Shown here piece after piece: positions 45,286 to 57,989 of a stretch of 64,000 nt of DNA. Within the stretch, counting starts at the first letter, position 1. Every line of letters starts with the position of its first letter. Below the pieces are notes generated by a model. It was given only the letters and a program-made list of their open reading frames with translations, made no database searches and was not told the DNA's origin. Source of the stretch: Falciphora oryzae (Eukaryota; Ascomycota; Sordariomycetes; Magnaporthales; Magnaporthaceae); assembly GCA_000733355.1 (NCBI GenBank), contig JNVV01000014.1, positions 434,001 through 498,000 of the forward strand, in the 5' to 3' direction. The translations under genes and the position numbers were made by a program.

Positions 45286-46545
45286 GGGGATGGAGACGGA
45301 GAGAATTGGACACATTCTCCTCGGCGACCCCTACCTACGTACAAGCACACACACACACACCCTTCCAGACACACACCGCTTCGTTTCCCGCGTCATGCAT
45401 GCACCTGTGTTTTACTATCTTGACCATTCCTGCAACCATCACCTCCTTCTCTTTCGAGTATGCCTGCTGACGGATCTCGATGCTTGCCTAGATCAAATAC
45501 GGAACAACGCCATGGGCCTGGAGGCATGAGGAAAGGAAAAACATCGGGATTGCTGTTGTCTGCTGTCGGGCTTGCAACACACAGCCTCTGTCTTTGTGGG
45601 AGGATGCTCTATTTCCGTCCATCGCGGTCGGGCTCAGGGGCGGGAGGGAATGCCGGGATTCGGGATATGCTCTATGGCGCGGTGCGCGTGTGGTTGCACA
45701 TTTTCCAGGGAGCTCCGGGCATAACTTTGCTGCATGCGCGGGGTTTGAACCTCACAGACGCCAGAGCCCCTGAATAGGCCGGACTTTGGTCGTCGAGGCG
45801 CAACATCTTGGACGATGGTGAGAAAAAAAGACAAAGGGAGAAAGAAATATCCACTCACGACAAATACCAAAAAAAAAAAAAAAAAAAAAAAAAGAGAAGA
45901 AAAAAAATTATCGTTTATTGCAGACCATGGAAGGCAGGGCCCGATTGAGGATTTGGGTCTTGCATCGCCACGACATCGTTCGGGAATCTCGCCACACGAT
46001 TTCTATCTTGCTAGTTCCATTTCGAACCGTCTGCCTCCGTCAAAGGAAACGGTCAATCGTTCCATCGGTCGGCGATGACCAACCCTTCAGGATCTAGTGG
46101 TTTTTGATGTCTTTGAAGAGCCTGGAACGGGGGCTGTTTTGCTCTCGGCTTCTCACATTCTGGGGGCCATCGAGCGAGGCGGAAAAGGGGAGGAAGTAAT
46201 GGGACAGCGTCGTGTAGGTGTTTGGTATGGTTCTCTCTGCTCTCAAGATATTCCGGTCCTACTTTTGCCACACTATGACAAACAAAACTCGGTATGCATC
46301 TCCTCTGACGGCGCTCTGTGATCAACCATATCATGCGGATATCGATGCCCCGGCGGAACAGGAACGGCAGTGTGATACGCATAAAAGTGGGTGGATTGCG
46401 AATGCCTATGCCCGCCGCGGTGCTCGACGGGAAACGTGAGACCCCTTTCACGAGACCGCATTCCCTCGACGCCTAGGCACGACCAGCAACAAAATACCAT
46501 CAAAAGCCCCGAAGCAAGGCAGGCAGGCATCCATCCGCCTCTCCC
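45286..46545. other. Convergent spacer with homopolymer tract
   Basis: 3' flanks of the zinc-cluster gene and the HAUS3-like gene. It holds a short AC microsatellite (about 45343-45361) and a poly-A tract of about 25 (45869-45893) followed by an A/G-rich stretch. No gene is visible. Confidence 0.55.
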
Positions 46546-48439
46546 TCAGCGTACAGGCCCCCAGCGCCTGACAATCTCCTCCTGCTTGGACGCGGCCCTC
46601 TTCCAGGCACCCGCAGCGGCCTGGCGGGCCCGGAGCTCGGCCTCGGCCGCGCGGACCTTTTTGGCGACCCGGTCGACCTCGTGGTTCAGCACGGCGAGCG
46701 ACGCCTCGATGTCCGGGTCCCTGAGCGCGGCGCCGACCGCGGCGTCCTCGTCGTCGCCCGCGTCGGCCGAGGCGGCCGGCACCGGCGGCGTCTCGGAGAG
46801 GACGCCCTCGAGCAGCATGGCGACGGCGCGCGCTGAGTCGGCCAGGTGGTGCTGGGCCGACGCCTCGAACGAGGCCTGCACGTCGCGCGCCACGTCGGCG
46901 GCCTTGGCCGCGCGGGAGCGCAGCGCCGAGTCGAGCGCGGCCGCGTCGGCGAGCCCGCCGTCGGCGCCGTCGCCGTCGTCGGGGAGGGAGAGCGCCAGGT
47001 CGCGCAGGAGCACGTCCATGGGGGGCTCCTCGGGGGCGCCGAGGCCCGAGGACCGCCGGCGGTGGCTTTGGCTGCTGTTGCTGTTGTTCATGGGGAAGGT
47101 TCGGGACCGCTGGGGGCGCTTGACGGGCGAGACGTCGGTGCCGGCGCCTGGCCACACGGCCTGGTTTGGGCGGCGCGTGGGTGACATTGGGTTGTTGGGG
47201 CCGCCGCCCGGAGGAATGATAGAATCCGTCGGGGTAGGGGATGCGAGCTCGGCTTTTGCCGTGCGGATGATGACCTCGGAGGCCGACTCGTAGGCCTTGA
47301 TGTCCTCGACGTGGGCTGCGAGAGTGGACATGTTTGCAAGGAGGTAGTCGAGGCAGCCCTCGGCCTAATGCATCGACACAAGATGCGTTAGTTTTACAGT
47401 GACGTTATGACGGAGGTTCAAATAGGACGAGGGGCCAGACGCCGACTTACGTAGTTCGTAGCCTCGCTCGACCGGGCCAGATTCGAGGCATCCCGCTCTC
47501 GTAAGGATTGGACGGTCGGCTCCAGGAACTGCTGCTCGGCGGACATCTGTGCAACTGGAAGGATTTCCGTGTAGAGCTCTTCAAGCTCTGCCTCCATCGC
47601 CCTGACGTCCTCGGCTGACGCGGCCGGCGTCTTCGCCAAAGTCGACTCCACTGCCTCGAGATAGATGCGGTCAAGCTTGGTCCGTATCATCTCGACGGTA
47701 TGCTTGATCAGACGGGCACACGTCTCGCGGATGCGCTCCACGCCGGCATGCAGCTCCTGTTCCTCCAGCTGCTGGCCGAGCTTCTGCAAGCTGGCAAGCA
47801 GGCGATCATCACTCTGGAGCAGGCCGTTGATGGTGGTTTGGAAGCGGCCAGCAGCCTCGGCGCCGTTGGCCTGCTGCCGCGGCTGCTGCTCCTCGAACGC
47901 GGCGACCCGGCCCGCGACGCGCTGCGCGAGGCCCTCGACGGCCGCAGCGAGGGCGCGCCGCTCGNNNNNNNNNNNNNNNNNNNNNNNNNNNNNNNNNNNN
48001 NNNNNNNNNNNNNNNNNNNNNNNGTTGCTGGCGGAGGGCCTCGCTCTGCCTGGCCACGGCCGAGGTGGAGCGGTTCAGCTCTTCGATGGCGGCGCGGAGC
48101 TCGGCGTCGTCCAGCGGCTGGACGGCGTCGAGACCGCCGCCCGCGTCGGCGGCCAGCTGACCGGCCCGGCCCGAGCTCTCCAGGGCATTGTACCTTTTGC
48201 CTGGGCGTCAGTGTGTGACGCGTTGCGGCCCGAGCGTGGGACTGGTGCATGGCGGGAGCGGAAACCCACTGGTCTAGCTCGTCGCGCGACAGCAGCGTGT
48301 CGCTGATCAGGTGGCGTTGGACCCAGGCCGCCGCCTCGGGGCCCTGTTGGAATGCCACCTTCAGGGCAGCCGGATCGGGCTGAGCGCCATGCGCCCAAAG
48401 GGCGTCGGACAGCCTCTGGATGGCTTCGCTGTCTGACAT
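46546..48439 (-). CDS. Coiled-coil protein resembling HAUS3 (augmin) N-terminal domain
   Basis: Three exons, 48439-48270, 48193-47451 (containing the N gap) and 47364-46546, about 577 residues. The N-terminus reads SEAIQRLSDALWAHGAQPD, AAWVQRHLISDTLLSRDELD, then Q|YNALESSGRAGQLAADAG and LDDAELRAAIEELNRSTSAV. This order (short helical head, LLSRDEL-x-YNxLExSG, then LDDxEL and a coiled coil) parallels HAUS3 of the microtubule-branching augmin complex, which Aspergillus nidulans is known to possess. Long coiled coils follow (ELHAGVERIRETCARLIKHT, SAEDVRAMEAELEELYTEIL). The C-terminal third has a Pro/Ser-rich linker with SPVKRPQRSRTF, perhaps a kinase target, then more helix. The 59-N filler breaks the frame, so the true gap must be 1 modulo 3. 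Family call is tentative; the gene itself is real. Confidence 0.6.
47965..48023. other. Assembly gap (59 N)
   Basis: Run of N inside the second exon of the coiled-coil gene. Both flanks are open in the expected direction but in different phase, so 59 is only an estimate of the missing length. Confidence 0.99.
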
Positions 48440-51400
48440 GGCGCTGCACGGTTGATGCGCAGATATCAATGACTTGACCGTTTGTGGTCAGAGGTTGGCC
48501 AGGCCCAGATCGCTGTTGGGTGGGGTGTTTGTCAGCGCTGAAAGGAGGTCAAAACACGATGCGGACTGCCATTAGCCGCCATCAATGATTGGATGAACAG
48601 GCGGTTTACCTTAGTGATGACATAATCACTCCAGCCGACCGGGGTCTTCTGCATTTAGTTTCGTTCCTCAACCCAGACACCCAGGCGGCGCAAGGCCCCC
48701 AGATACATGGTCCAGGCGACCAAGTACCTCGGTATTTGGGGGACTCGTTTCTGCCGACTTGTATCATTTCCCAGCCAATGCCAGTTCTGTGGCCCTGAGC
48801 AACGCCACGGCTGTCAACTGGCTAGTAGGTGATAGGCTCAATCCTTTCCCGTTTCCTTTCCTGTTCGCCTACAGGCAAGCAGCCAAAATGGAGCACAAAA
48901 ATGGATTATAATAAAGCTACGGCGACGTACATCGGCCAGCCGAACATTATCCCGCCCAGGAAGAGGGTACGCTGTCATTGCCGGCCGTTCATCTCGCCCA
49001 TGATGTTGATGAAGTCCGACGGCGACGGAGAACGGACGACGACGAAGAGAAGGTGGCGACGACGATAAAGCTAAGATGCCGACGGAAAGTAGACGCAGAC
49101 GAAGACGAGCACCGACGAGACGCAAAGAGCGAAGACAAAGACGTCCAAGAATGGTTTTGCGAATGCTGTCAAAAGACATGCCAAAACTGAAGCCAGTGCA
49201 AAAGCTGTTGTTGATGCCCACCAGATACATGTAGTTGGGAGAACACCCGCACAATAACCAACACCTTGTTAGTGGCCTCGTGCGTTCCTGACTTCATGCT
49301 ACGAGGTTGTCGAGAAGGGGCCGACTCCCTCGGGCCCCAAAATGGAATCATGCGCTCATGCCGTTCCAAAATGTAGCCTCCGTGCTGTTGTTAAAAATTA
49401 ACGCGGCCGAATCCGGGCCTCGGGCGAGTCCCGATAATTTTTTGGCCGCTCTGTTACGCTATTTGTGGGAGTCCCACGATCCTCTTTATCCCACGAGCAT
49501 CAATGGTGATGCGGATTACAGGTGGTAAGGCGGCGGCAGCTTCTCCCGTGGCGATAGCGGGCTGCTCCCCACAACTCCACTCGGAGATGTTGGCGAGGGG
49601 CACCGGGAAGGGTACCGAGATGGGGCCGGGTGCTGGCGCTGAGGGGCTGTTGTCAGAAAGGTTGCCGGGCTAGCGGTGCGTAGAAGAAATGTATCCCAGG
49701 CGATTCTGGGGTCCCTATTAGGCAATACATGGTGCCCGAAAAAAAAAAAAAAAAAAAAAAAAGCCCACAAAACCGAACCCCCCTCGGTTGCCGATGTGTA
49801 CTCCCCGAACCGCCAAGGTCGGTTAGCTTGGAGAGGTATGAGGCCACAAAGAGGTTGACTTTGTCGCCGGCCGCTTCACGATTGCGTGGCCAAGGGCGGC
49901 TTCGACCCTCTTACCCAACGACATATCGCCAGTTTTTTCGGGTTTGGTCGCCGTTTATTGAACGGCCCCATATCGCCAGGCGACCCCAGCCCCGAGATCC
50001 AAGATCCCATGCTCTCCAGTGTACGAATCGTACGTGCTTGGTTGACAGTCCTAGTATCCGGTCCGGGTGGCCGTCCGAGACAGCTGGCAGGGTCGCGTCA
50101 AGCCCTGCGCAGATCTGCCGGCACTCTTGGCCATGCTGCATCAACCCCCATGCTCATCTAAATTGGGCAAGGGCTTCTGGAGGGTCCCAAGCTGAGGAGG
50201 CGATGACATCTACGACAGGCGTCAGTGCCTGTTTGTGGAACAGTGGCTCTTTCTCAGGAGCAACTGCCAGCGCCATCATCAGTTGTGCCACGGCCGACTC
50301 TTTTCCCCTCCTTTGCTGGTTAAGCGGTGTGCTCGATCGGGCGGCAGTGGCCCTGTGGGCGGGATGGCGGCGCGGAGCGGTCTGAGCAACTCCCAAGAGA
50401 GGCTGGAGGCGGCCTGCACGCTGCTGCAAAGATGATAGGACGCCTCGCTCGGCTATGGCATGCGCGACATATGCTGTCACCCCGCGCTCGCACGCAACCT
50501 CGCCCGCCCATTGGCAGCGGGACCGCCCGGTCTCAGTGACTCCGGACACGGGACCTGAAAAATGTCTGAGAGAGTGCCACGCCGGAGGGGGATCAACGAC
50601 ATGGCAGCAGAACGGACCTCAAAAAGATCACGCATGGCAGGTTGAAAGGGCGTGCGGCATCGCTGGCGTGACGCTGTGCGCCGCAATAAAACAGTCGCCC
50701 TGCGCAGGAACAGTCAGGGTTTGATGAGGCCAACCAAAGCAGAGTGCAGGGCAGGGCAGGGCAGGACACAAAGACGAGCAAGGGAGCTCGGATCACCGGG
50801 CGGTTTGCCACGTTGCAGCCGACTGTTGCTGTCTCGGGGCGCGGTAGGCTGCATCACTTTTTTTTTTTTTTTTTTGTTCATCTCATCTTTTTTCCTCGCT
50901 CTCTTTTGCTGTCTCGTCCCTTTTTCCCCTTTCAAGCCTGACTTCCCCCTCCAGCACCCACGCACCACCTGCCTTCGTGAAAATCTGAGCCGGCCGGGAG
51001 TGACGGCGCCGCTGTCGTGGTCTCGGCGGGCAGGGCTTGCTTGAGCCACGCCCTCGTTGGTGCCGTGCCTGTTGGGTGCTACGGCAGCTCGCGTGTCCAG
51101 GCAAATGAATGCCGGTGGCGTTGGCCCGAGTGTTTGCAATGGATGAGTCCGTGCTACGATAGCACCGTCTCCTTTGTCCAGGCATCTAGCGCCTTGGTCG
51201 CTTGTTCCTTTCACTCTGGCGACAAAAGTCCGCCTGCTTTTTGTTCGCTCTCCGTTTGGCCGATTTCCGGTTAGACCGGGGACCATGTCTCGTCGCACCC
51301 CGCTTCCTTTCTCTCCTCGACTACAGAGCCGGGCGGGCCCTCCCGATCTTCGAGGCAGCGATGGCCATCTCCACGGAGACTGGGGCGCCATCGCGATGTG

Positions 51401-53690
51401 CCGTGTTTGCCGTCTTGGGCCACTTTGCCCGTGCCCCTCCAGCCGGTCCGGTTCCCATTGGACGGCGGGGGTGAGCAAACGCAGATCCCCAGCCGTGGCC
51501 ACCCCTGGCCCCGTGCTTCCGGCAGTCCATGGCCAGGGCGTTCTTGGCGCAGTGCAAACGGATGGGCGATGGTGGGATGGCGGGAGCTTGTCAACCGCAA
51601 AGATACGGCCTCGTCGCACACGCACACAAACACAACCACACGCCCTCCACCCGCCCGCCCCCCTCGTCCATCCGTTCTTTCTGGCGGCCCATGGACCACC
51701 CGCTCCTCTCCATGTCCCCGGTTTGCCCATCTAGAGCAGACAAACATGCAGCCCCTGCTCCTTGGGGCCGAAAGCAAAGCAAGCTACCACCTACTTCGTG
51801 TGACTGCCCAAACTGGCACCTGGGTATGTGACTAGTGGCCTGTCTCCGGGGCTGCTTCATCGCTTGGAAACACCGAATCCCTCAAGGCAACAAGATGGAA
51901 TCCGGTTCGAGGCAAGATTTGGCACTGCTCTAGAGGCGTAGAGGCTGTGGACGCGCGGTTGGCTCGCCCGTCAGCAGCGAGGCATGGCGTCCATGCCACC
52001 AGCGATGTTGCTGCGCCTTGTGTGCCGTCGTCGTCGTACCTCCTCCCGCTCCCGCTTGCAACCACTACGCCGGCTGTCAAACCAATCGTACATACACGGC
52101 CCTGGCTTTTCCTTGTTTCTTTTCTCTGCCCCTTCTATCTTTTGTGGCCCCTCTCTTCCCTACCCTTCCGTGGCCTGTGCTTTCGAGCCCTATTGCCGAG
52201 GGAGGTGTCCAGCTATCACTGGCTATCTGTGCACACGCTGTTCCTAGAAAGGCTGTTTGACTGGCCCTGGCGCCACCCGCAAGCCAGTGGGATCAGTCAC
52301 CGGCTTCAGCTATCAGATGAAGGCATGCAGGCAAGCAAGCAGGCATACATGATGTAAATCCAGATGCATATCTCGCATCGCCCATCCAAAAATAGAAGGC
52401 GTGTTCGTGTGCATACATACGTGCTGTCTCTTTTTCTATTTTCCGCCCCGTTCCTTCGCTCCGTGTTCTTGCACACCGCAACGTTCCCTTTCTCGTTCCT
52501 TTATTCGGCCCGCTAGTATGTGCCCAGGCATATGTCTCCCATCTTTGATTCGACCCGATGTCGGTGTTGGACAGCCGTTTGCAACCTTGGATTGCGCCTG
52601 CATCTCTCATCCCTCTCCAGCGTTGGCTCCAAACTACACATGTCTGGCCGGCGGCTTGATCTACTCCATTTGACTGCCCGTCCGCTGCGACTGGGCACCG
52701 AAATCCACTCCGTTCCAACTGAGAAAAGATTCTACCAAGGAGCGTCCAACTGTTTCCTGTGGAGCCTCCCTCATTCCCGCCTTTCCCCTTCCCATCTGAT
52801 CCCTCCCTGCTCCGGGCCGGGCCAGGCCAGAAAGTGCCGGCCGTTTGATAGCAACATTTGGCTGCCCGCTTCGCCGCTCCCCGTCTTCCTGACAAAGCCC
52901 CACAAGGCTTGGGCCCCCATCAGATGGAATACGGCTTGTCTTGCGGCCCATCAGGCAGCCACTCAGCAGGTCCCACGGCCACACGCCCTCGAGGAGCGGG
53001 CGGAGCGGCGGGCTGTAGCATGGCCAAGGTGCCGACGCGGCTATTCCCAAGACATGATGGCAGAAGCTCAGCCGGGACCGAACGATAAGTGAATCTCATC
53101 CGGACCAGCGGTAGCAGTGGCAGCCAATGGTGGCAAGACCCGCAGCCAACGAATAGAATAACAGTGAGCACGTCTTCGTCAAACAGCCCGCCCAGCCTTT
53201 CACGTACCTGCGTCTCGTGTCTCTCCGTTCAGCTCCATCTCAGCCTCCGTCCGACTCGGACTTTGACCCGGTCATCACCTTGCTTTTTAAGATCTTGTCT
53301 CTCCCCAGGGATGGAACAACTCACTACCTACCTTCTCATCCCATCCATCTTACCTTTCCCACCTTTTTACCACTTCTTGGTCTCAGACCCCGGGACAGAA
53401 CCGCCGATTCCCCCCGGCAGCCCTTACCCATCCTTTCGTGACAGGCTCTTCCCGTCTCTCGTGTCTCACCCATCCCTACCCTCTGAATCACTTTGTTGAT
53501 TGTCGACGCTGGTCGCAGCGGGCCCGTGTCTTATCGCCTACTACGGCGTGTTACGCTACAGTGGCAGGCGCCACACAAGGCTCTGTCCTGCCGGCAACAT
53601 CAGCCTCGCGTGAACCAGGGAAACAGCGACGACGACCTGCCCCTTGGGGCAGGCTGGGCCTTTGTTATTGGTTGCTGGGGTAAGGGAACA
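48440..53690. other. 5.2-kb gene-poor region
   Basis: No gene can be supported. It holds a poly-A run of about 22-24 (from 49738), a poly-T run (50859-50876), a 71-nt segment related to one at 57220, and C/T-rich sequence from about 52400 that may be leader of the LrgB-like gene. A short minus-strand frame near 49018-48916 (RTLFLGGIMFGWPMYVAVAL) looks like a membrane helix but is preceded by an in-frame TGA. Confidence 0.45.
49311..49381 (+). repeat. Dispersed repeat copy A (71 nt)
   Basis: Starts CGAGAAGGGGCCGACT and ends GTAGCCTCC. It matches 57220-57290 without gaps at 56 of 71 positions in the same orientation. Confidence 0.7.
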
Positions 53691-56195
53691 ATGGGCTGGC
53701 GCCGCCCCTTTGGCAAAACGGGGATGGCAGACGACAGCGACAGCGACAGCCGCAGGCGCAACAACACCAGCACCGGCACCAGCGCCAGCAGCATCAACAA
53801 GATGGCAGAGTGGGTGCCGGCCCAACTGCGCAAGCAGTACGTGGACGGCTTCGTGGCCGTCTTCTTGGTGGCCGCCACCCAGGCCATGATCCTGGCGCTC
53901 ACCAGTGTGGGCGACCGCATGAACAACTTCTCGGCCGCCATCCTGGGCATGGCGGCCCTGGGCGCCGTCATGATCGCCCTGGACCTCGGCTTCCGGCTGC
54001 TGTCCAGCAGCCCAGAGGCCGTCCAAGACTTCTACCAGAAGCACCTGTCCGCGCCGGTGCGTGTTGTTCTCCTGGCCCCATAGTGACGCTGGCGCGGGGA
54101 CATGGCGGCCCCAGGGGCAACGCTAGGTCGTGATGTTGACCACGGTGCATGCGTCTAGTCCGACCTCCTGAACCGGCACATGGCCATTGGCTTCACTGTG
54201 CCATTCGTTCACATCTTCAAGGCCACGGCAGCGAGCCCAAGGGAGATTGGGCTGATAACAGCCATGTTTGGTAAGACCGAAAGAACCCTTGGCCCGGCTT
54301 GTCACGCGCCTACGCCCAACGCTAACTTGCCTGTCTAATAAAAAAAAACAGTGCTCTGCGGCATCATCTTCCCCGTCGTCGTTTTCGGGGTGACCTACGC
54401 GCTGCAAAGCGCCCTGATCCTCGCCCGCCGTCGCCGCCACCGCCACCACCAGGGCCCTGCCCGCCCCAACCGCCGCCGCCCAGCCCCCGCGCCCTCGACC
54501 GGCCTCCTCCACCCGAGCAGCGACCGCAAGAACCGGCGGCTCTCCAACCAGTCGACGCTGATCGGGCAGCGAACGCCCTGGGACGCCCCCACCGACGCCG
54601 ACGAGGCCGCCAGCGAGTTCCACGACGTCCCCCTGAGCGACGACCAGCCCCAGGGCCCTCCTCCTCCTCCTCCCCCTTCCTCGCAGTGCCGCCGTACCCC
54701 AGCAGAACGGCACCCCCATGCGGCCAGGCTGATGGGGTGGGTGCTCTCGAACCTCGCGCTGTACGCGTGCGCCGTGTCGGTCCCCATCGCCGTCGTAATC
54801 GCCAGCTGCACAGACGTCACCGCGCTCCTCGACACCTCGGTCCTCTTCACCGCCTGGATGACGGCGCACGCGCTGCAGCGCTGGGTCGCGCGCGGGCCGT
54901 CCTCGGTCATGCAGCGGCACCCGCGCGCCCGCACCGCCGTCGCCGTCTGCCTGCTCAACCCGGTCCTCGTCACCGCCGGCGTCGCCATCGGCTACATCCA
55001 CGCGCGGTGGGCGCTCCGGGCGTCTAAGGGCCGCCCCGAGACGCTGCGCGACGTCGTCAACAGCTTCCAGTCCGGCACGACGCTGGCGCGGTACATCATG
55101 CGCCGCATCGTCGGGCACGGCGGGCAGGGGCAGCCGCACCGCAACGGCGACCAACTCGACACGGCCGGCGATCTCTGCGTGGGCGCCGGCGACATCGCGA
55201 CCTCGATCCTCGAGTCGGGCCTGGCGGCATGGGGCTTCAAGCTGTTTGGGTACCGCCGCCAACTGGCTTCCCCGACTGGCTTCATCGTCCTCCTTACCTC
55301 GGCTGTCGCCGCAGTGGTCACGGTGGTGTCGGCGCCGCTGCTCGCGCACATGGGGGCTGGAATCGCAGCGCCGCAGAGCCTGTCGTTTGCCACGCGCAGC
55401 GTCACGCTGGCCCTGGGAACGCCTGTACTTACACGGCTGGGTGGAGACGTTGGCGCCAACGCATCCATGGTCGTCTTCAGCGGCGTGATTTTCCAAGTCA
55501 TAATGGGGCTCGGTCTCGCGCAATGGGTTGCGGCACAGTTCAGGAAGCTGTGTGACTGGTGCGCATCGGTCGCGACCGGCTTGAGACGAAGAGGCGCACT
55601 GGAAGGGCAAGACGACGACGATAAGGAACGCCGCCACCCGGACCCGGAGATGGGGAATATCCACCACGATAGGGCAGCAGTCGCAGATCTCGCACGCCAG
55701 CTCAGCAGACAGCTTTCGTCGCACCAGCAGCAGCAGCAGCAGCAGCCGCGCCTGTCCCTCGACCTCCCCCCGAACTTTATAGACCTGCCGAGCAGAAGCC
55801 GGTACGGAAACATGTCGGTAGAATCAGCATCGCCGACCCCCACAGCAGCCAGCGCCACTACCCCCGCTGCAGCAACTGGTCTGGTGGCTCCGCCCACATC
55901 GCCCGAGGACGAAAATGCCACACCATCGGGCCGCGAGAACGCCGCGACCCGCCACACGTATAACAACACCCCTGATAACTCGACCTCCGGCGATATTGAA
56001 GACGCCCGGACCGTCGCCACCGGCGTGACCGTCGGAATAAACGCAGCCGCGATGGGCACGTCCTACCTGTACGAGAGCAGGAGCCGCGCCGCGCCCTACT
56101 CCGCGCTCGCGATGACATTGTTTGGAGTCATGACCGTCGTCGTCCTCTCCATCACCCCCCTGACCGACTGGCTGCTTTGGAGGCTGCAAGCCTAG
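53691..56195 (+). CDS. LrgB-like (LrgAB/CidAB-type) multi-pass membrane protein
   Basis: Three exons, 53691-54056, 54159-54270 and 54352-56195, giving 773 residues; a second in-frame ATG at 53724 (MADDSDSDS) is an alternative start. The N-terminal part has several helices (VDGFVAVFLVAATQAMILAL, FSAAILGMAALGAVMIALDL), perhaps the LrgA-like half. A basic, Pro-rich loop follows. The LrgB half includes LMGWVLSNLALYACAVSVPI and the signature PTGFIVLLTSAVAAVVTVVS with LSFATRSVTLALGTPVL and NASMVVFSGVIFQVIMGLGL (PF04172). A long polar loop with polyQ (SSHQQQQQQQPR) and a final helix (FGVMTVVVLSITPLTDWLLW) end the protein. Bacterial LrgAB are linked to murein hydrolase control and pyruvate export. 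Plant PLGG1 is a glycolate/glycerate transporter. Fungal substrate is unknown. Confidence 0.85.
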
Positions 56196-57019
56196 CCTTT
56201 CGTACTTGGTATCTCGATGCTCTCCTTTTCGCCGTTTGAGGCTATCTCTTTTTGCTTGTTTGCTTGGAGCCCTAGTGCGTGTATAGATTGCACCCAGCTC
56301 TCCCGTATCTCCTTGCTTGCTTGCTCGCTGCTTGCTCCCCCTAATTAGGCGTTGGCTTTTTATTCTCCGCAATGGGCGTTTATCAGGATGGGAAAACGGA
56401 CTCGGAAAAGGACGAGGACTTGGGCGCGTGTATGTCTTAGCGGCTGATGAGCAATGAATGATACCCGTCGGGTCTGCTATTCTTCAACTCCTTTTTTTCC
56501 GCCACCATTATTGTGAACACGCCCGGGCCGGGATTGCTGACAACGGTCTTTCCGCAGCAACCTCCATATGCCCAACGGCCTCGCTATTGCGAGAGCGATT
56601 ATCACCGCCTTGGGCGGGTTGTCGCTCGGGTACCCGATGTACGTCGTCCATCCCCTTTCAACTCCCATCGCCCTCCCTTCCCATTCGGATCGGATACTTT
56701 GGCCAACCTTTCCTCTCCATGTAGCGGCTCGATCGGTAGCGTGTTTGCGATGCAAGACTTCGTCAATAGACCTGCGCTTAGCGGATCCCCACCCATCCAT
56801 CGGTGCGGGGTCTTATCATCTCCTCTTTCTCCCCTCAGCTGCCTCACCGGATGTCTCATCACCGGTCGCCTCGCCTTGGTTCTTCACCATATCGTGACGT
56901 CGACGTCGGCTTTGCCCCGGGTCTTGTCGCCGCTTCTTAGTATCGATCTTTAGGCTGTCCAGGACAAAGGTTTTGGCTGCCTTTGTCTTCTCTCTTGTCT
57001 TGTCGTGCCGGCCTTTCGT

Positions 57020-57125
57020 CTTCCCGTCCTCTTCTCTTCCCGTCCTCTTCTCTTCCCGTCCTCTTCTCTTCCCGTCCTCTTCTCTTCCCGTCCTCTTCTC
57101 TTCCCGTCCTCTTCTCTTCCCGCCC
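57020..57125. repeat. 16-bp minisatellite, about 6.6 copies
   Basis: Unit CTTCCCGTCCTCTTCT, with the CCCG core recurring exactly every 16 nt at 57023, 57039, 57055, 57071, 57087, 57103 and 57119. Because 16 is not a multiple of three, its minus-strand frame repeats every 16 residues (GREEDGKRRGREEKRT). Confidence 0.95.
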
Positions 57126-57219
57126 TCTCGCGATCTCACCATTTATGCTTAGCGAGAGAAGATATGTGGCTGTGATTCCTCCTCCCCTGACCTCGTGCTT
57201 TCCTAGCTCACGGGTCCAT

Positions 57220-57290
57220 CGAGAAGGGGCCGACTTGCGGCGGCTCTAAAATGGGGCCACGCACTCCTGCCGTCCCAAACTGTAGCCTCC
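57220..57290 (+). repeat. Dispersed repeat copy B (71 nt)
   Basis: Partner of 49311-49381, with the same length and orientation and the first 16 nt identical. It may be the end of an ancient transposon, since similarity stops abruptly on both sides. Confidence 0.7.
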
Positions 57291-57989
57291 TGTTAGGGCA
57301 CTCATAGCGCAGGGTTCCCATTCTTCTTTCGTGATCAAGCCGAGTCGATATCGCGGTGTCAAACTCCCTGGTGGCTGTAACCTTGGCCAAACGGGGCTGG
57401 ACGAGGTTGTGGCGGCGCCAAACTGCGCGAGACTACCAACCCGTGATGGGTACATTAGCAATTGCCCAACGGCCGTAACACGCTGCACAATGCGCACGGC
57501 TGGCCCCATCATGGTCTGGGCGTGTTCACAAAAATTGTAGCGAGAAAGGGTTCAAGGAGTGCTCCCCGTCGGGCTCTTCTGGCCTCCTGTCAGGGCAGGG
57601 AAATGCAACAATCCCTCGATTGCCTCGTAGGAAAGGAGGCGATCGATGGGTTGCGGCCAGAGTTTTGGTGGCTTCCTGATTGAGGGTTTTGTACGGCATG
57701 TGCGATTGTTTGATGATCAACAGCAATGGGCCAAGACAGGGCCAGAAGGCGGATGCGGGAAGAACATTGTCGCCAATCCTGAAGCCTACTTTTCCGACCA
57801 AACCCTTTTTTTTATTTTTATTTATTTATTTTTTATCAATACTTTTGTTGCGAATCCCAGCACCGAACAGAAACCTTCAGGAGCAAAAAGGGGTATAGAT
57901 TTTTGGTCTGTCGGTGGCCTCCAAGTCGTAGGGCAAGCGTGGTGTCGACGACGTCGTCGACCATGTCGGTGGCAGCAGCGCGGCGAGGT

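Larger units (their letters stand above)
56196..57989. other. Convergent spacer with minisatellite and repeat copy
   Basis: 3' flanks of the LrgB-like and Pin1 genes. It holds the 16-bp minisatellite and repeat copy B. A minus-strand frame at 57246-57512 following copy B (MYPSRVGSLAQFGAATTSSS) is open but unrecognised. No gene is supportable. Confidence 0.5.

Noticed and set aside
49738..49761. Poly-A tracts (also 45869-45893) as possible LINE or processed-gene tails
   Set aside because: No reverse transcriptase frame or target duplication could be found next to them.
54123..55724. 533-codon open frame antisense to the LrgB-like gene
   Set aside because: It mirrors a GC-rich coding exon, crosses that gene's introns and is rich in Arg/Gly/Ala without any motif. 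It is a shadow frame.
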